From contig QAMX01000126.1 of assembly GCA_003149835.1 (NCBI GenBank), positions 1 to 6,961 of the forward strand: 6,961 nt of DNA. Direction: 5' to 3'. The notes beneath the pieces were generated by a model. It saw nothing but the letters and a program-made list of their open reading frames with translations. It ran no database searches and was not told the DNA's origin. The stretch comes from Clostridiales bacterium. Its GTDB lineage: Bacteria; Bacillota; Clostridia; Oscillospirales; QAMX01. This document shows positions 6,801 through 6,961 of the stretch, piece by piece (position 1 is the stretch's first letter; every line of letters starts with the position of its first letter). The translations under genes and the position numbers were made by a program.

Positions 6801-6961
6801 TGACGTTCGGTGCGGAAGCAAACGGTTTACAAGTTAAACTCGTGAAAGAATCCGATGTTGCTGACAGCACGAAGACCGTAACGAACGGCAAAGTGACATT
6901 CCCCGAGTTGGCAATCGGCTCTTACGAAATTTGGGTAAAAGCATTCAATGTTTGGACGAAA
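3803..6961 (+). CDS. Large modular carbohydrate-binding surface lipoprotein (3' end outside window)
   Basis: The frame runs without a stop for 1053 codons to the right edge. Residues 1-24 are a signal peptide and the lipobox L-I-A-C places the lipid anchor on Cys25. A family 9-like carbohydrate-binding (DOMON-like) domain covers about 55-266: it opens with VTIDGKYDEAFW and carries the family's alternating strands, including YSIEAFIPYTMFG. A string of modules follows: an InlB-B-repeat-like domain (about 271-352); a small Cna-B/SpaA-like sandwich (357-441); a concanavalin/laminin-G-like segment (443-648); a second small sandwich (651-713); a second concanavalin-like segment (714-912); a second InlB-like domain (917-995); and a third small sandwich from 998, cut by the edge. 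No catalytic motif was recognised in the visible part. It is coupled to the GH43 gene, so a role in holding glycan at the cell surface is the best inference. An enzyme domain or wall anchor could still lie beyond the edge. The module names after the first domain are fold-level guesses. Confidence 0.88.
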   Translation, partial: MKKNRLFVWLALLICGVLAMGLIACSKNADTDFVAPTDNYIWKNASSSDKLDSGVTIDGKYDEAFWKKENGKKWLTLKKNDAGHTATIYVTTHFGDNGLYLAFDVEEDTRVTFNPLRLPAYNSGIEFYFAFGSAQTAADGLWEIDVNVGKQFNIKKYTQNNLGNWTYMNYGFQKDSAPIVGATHEGNIAEGTCNAYSIEAFIPYTMFGKDTVKPDSVYINPAHIVQSNPNAKGTARPDGDPYIFGLHQLSFAAWGKPQAYLFDTNGAVVDNLTLPTNLSGGSITEEHGYDYVVKDAFATLNIVPEEGYKLASFNVNETGRLGAIVWDEETGAGTYQFVHDGGDVTVDALFVEDKDAYTDVAFTLKMRKDGNETLLTQGTSVKLKNTATGTESAPATVDENGTVTFNEVLCANYQLIADGCLPSEVFVLTEQSSSVSLTLEYPFATFDGNAEGSRVDYSKINTSSHEFTITGSNKLNGQETTKAYTEAKMTFPDELKEAQYVMMDITIKHIQVANEGGYPRFGFIMTDGTGTDVNGNTGKGGVAYYINFENFHCGALGKVEDDIFDLWSGDRYNSHITVANNALTGDGLKLRIYRSKDEIRVYAYLNGTWEEFGTQMTNVTGKTDIRFYASIGIWKFSDYKVSAFEEELIQPTVTFGSDANGKTVKLVKSDKDVENTERIVIDGKVTFPESAVGTYEIYVKAPDTDMWIKSNVLTLIPGTAEYEVTLANANTFANGAWKLSHKGETSTEESVDKLHLNKVFGDGWFVTKISGLSGYSTDTWDTVQVGFTIQYESGENRTVRIVRKQNPTGTDWSGWFLQADGTGDSGYVGDLRPVDAKLRDGLYFAVYRTKADGKIVAYVGDSLSSLEKRFEYVDDGNFANKDIAQIGLYLQTPTDSKHCDVTFSDIAFYTANDLPQSLTVTGDKNVQNGTVTVVGNKGGKVEITFTPATNCYLSALTVNGVNRLDEVGVDGKLVVADMYMADSLAIVATFTQVPPITPTVTFGAEANGLQVKLVKESDVADSTKTVTNGKVTFPELAIGSYEIWVKAFNVWTK
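3965..4600 (+). other. Family 9-like carbohydrate-binding domain within the large lipoprotein
   Basis: Residues about 55-266 of the large lipoprotein. The opening IDGKYDEAFW matches the D-G-x-x-D-E-x-x-W start typical of CBM9/DOMON-like domains. Other fitting pieces are the central GLYLAFDVEEDT, then GIEFYFAFG, LWEIDVNVG and YSIEAFIPYTMFG. Family 9-like domains in extracellular proteins commonly bind xylan, cellulose ends or other glycans; the ligand here is unknown. The domain sits directly after the lipid anchor and a short linker, so it would be close to the membrane. Confidence 0.75.
4613..4858 (+). repeat. InlB-B-repeat-like module, copy A (large lipoprotein residues 271-352)
   Basis: This is a divergent protein-level repeat. 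The core has a strand reading ATLNIVPEEGYKLASFNVN, then RL, ending in a V-T-V-D-A-L-F strand. Copy B later in the same protein keeps the pattern of P, Tyr, Leu, Ser, V-N, R-L and a final V-A-T-F. This resembles the divergent InlB B-repeat family found in many Bacillota surface proteins. The copies are too diverged to see at the DNA level. Confidence 0.5.
4871..5125 (+). repeat. Small beta-sandwich module, diverged copy A (large lipoprotein residues 357-441)
   Basis: The segment has the pattern VKL, then ENGTVTFNE, then Y-Q-L-I-A-D-G, a layout typical of Cna-B/SpaA-like or carboxypeptidase-regulatory-like sandwiches. It lines up with copies B and C (VKL, DGKVTFPE, YEIYVKA) but is longer and clearly more diverged. 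It probably acts as a spacer between the binding domains. Confidence 0.5.
5129..5746 (+). other. Concanavalin/laminin-G-like segment A (large lipoprotein residues 443-648)
   Basis: This is a region of about 205 residues rich in beta-strand patterns. It contains YPRFGFIMTDGTG, GVAYYINFENF, LKLRIYRSKDEIRVYAYL and ends with a W-K-F-S-D-Y-K-V-S-A-F strand. The succession of a long strand, an R-x-Y-R-x-K/D strand, a variable surface loop and a closing D-x-x-x-S-x-F strand is what concanavalin-like sandwich domains look like. No sequence family was recognised, so a sugar-binding role is only an inference. Confidence 0.4.
5753..5941 (+). repeat. Small beta-sandwich repeat, copy B (large lipoprotein residues 651-713)
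   Basis: It begins PTVTFG, followed by ANG and VKLVK, then DGKVTFPE and TYEIYVKA. Copy C at 6794 repeats this order with about half of the residues identical. Positions 5847-5870 match 6885-6908 at 23 of 24 bases, so the similarity is visible in the DNA as well. It separates the two concanavalin-like segments. Confidence 0.8.
5942..6538 (+). other. Concanavalin/laminin-G-like segment B (large lipoprotein residues 714-912)
   Basis: About 200 residues with a strand layout like segment A. Examples are VQVGFTIQYESG, a Trp-rich stretch DWSGWFLQADG, DGLYFAVYRTKADGKIVAYVG (compare DGLKLRIYRSKDEIRVYAYL in segment A) and a closing strand CDVTFSDIAFYT. The two segments look like distant homologues with different surface loops. 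Ligand and family are unknown. Confidence 0.4.
6551..6787 (+). repeat. InlB-B-repeat-like module, copy B (large lipoprotein residues 917-995)
   Basis: It reads NGTVTVVGN, VEITFTPATNCYLSALTVNG, RL, then SLAIVATFTQ. This is closer to the classic divergent InlB-repeat pattern (NGTV, a P-x-x-x-Y strand, V-N-G, V-x-A-x-F) than copy A at 4613. It directly precedes small-sandwich copy C, the same order as copy A before sandwich A. Confidence 0.6.
6794..6961 (+). repeat. Small beta-sandwich repeat, copy C, cut by window edge (large lipoprotein residues 998 on)
   Basis: It starts PTVTFG like copy B and keeps ANG, VKLVK, NGKVTFPE and SYEIWVKA, with one residue fewer in the middle. It begins 1041 bp after copy B. 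By analogy with the preceding order, another concanavalin-like segment would be expected just past the right edge. Confidence 0.8.

Overview
The window looks like a polysaccharide- or oligosaccharide-utilisation operon from a Gram-positive, probably Clostridia-type (Bacillota) bacterium, perhaps a gut or other anaerobic lineage. The reasons are strong GGAGG-type Shine-Dalgarno sites before three of the four genes, two lipoproteins with N-terminal lipobox signal peptides, and a MalF/MalG-type sugar ABC permease pair with no linked ATPase in view. The lineage is an inference; no marker gene is present.

All four genes lie on the + strand and are packed without gaps. They are: (1) an ABC sugar permease of the MalF/UgpA/LplB type, open at the left edge (about 2-988); (2) a MalG/UgpE/LplC-type permease (991-1905), whose ribosome-binding site lies inside the end of gene 1; (3) a glycoside hydrolase family 43-type lipoprotein with a C-terminal discoidin-like domain (1926-3803), after a 20-bp gap; (4) a very large modular lipoprotein (3803 to beyond 6961), whose ATG overlaps the TAA of gene 3 by one base. 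Gene 4 has at least 1053 codons, and its stop lies outside the window. It begins with a family 9-like carbohydrate-binding domain, followed by a series of repeated beta-sandwich-type modules. There is no non-coding stretch over 20 bp. I see no RNA genes, insertion sequences, CRISPR arrays, promoters or terminators. The operon's promoter and probably its solute-binding protein should lie to the left, and the rest of gene 4 to the right.

Working model (inference): the big lipoprotein holds a glycan at the cell surface, the GH43 lipoprotein trims side chains or ends from it (arabinose- or xylose-containing glycans are the family's usual substrates), and the permease pair imports the released oligosaccharides. 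The import would use a binding protein and ATPase encoded elsewhere. The permeases are conventional. The most distinctive part of the window is the domain series of gene 4, which contains at least three kinds of repeated module, two of which have no confident family assignment from reading alone.
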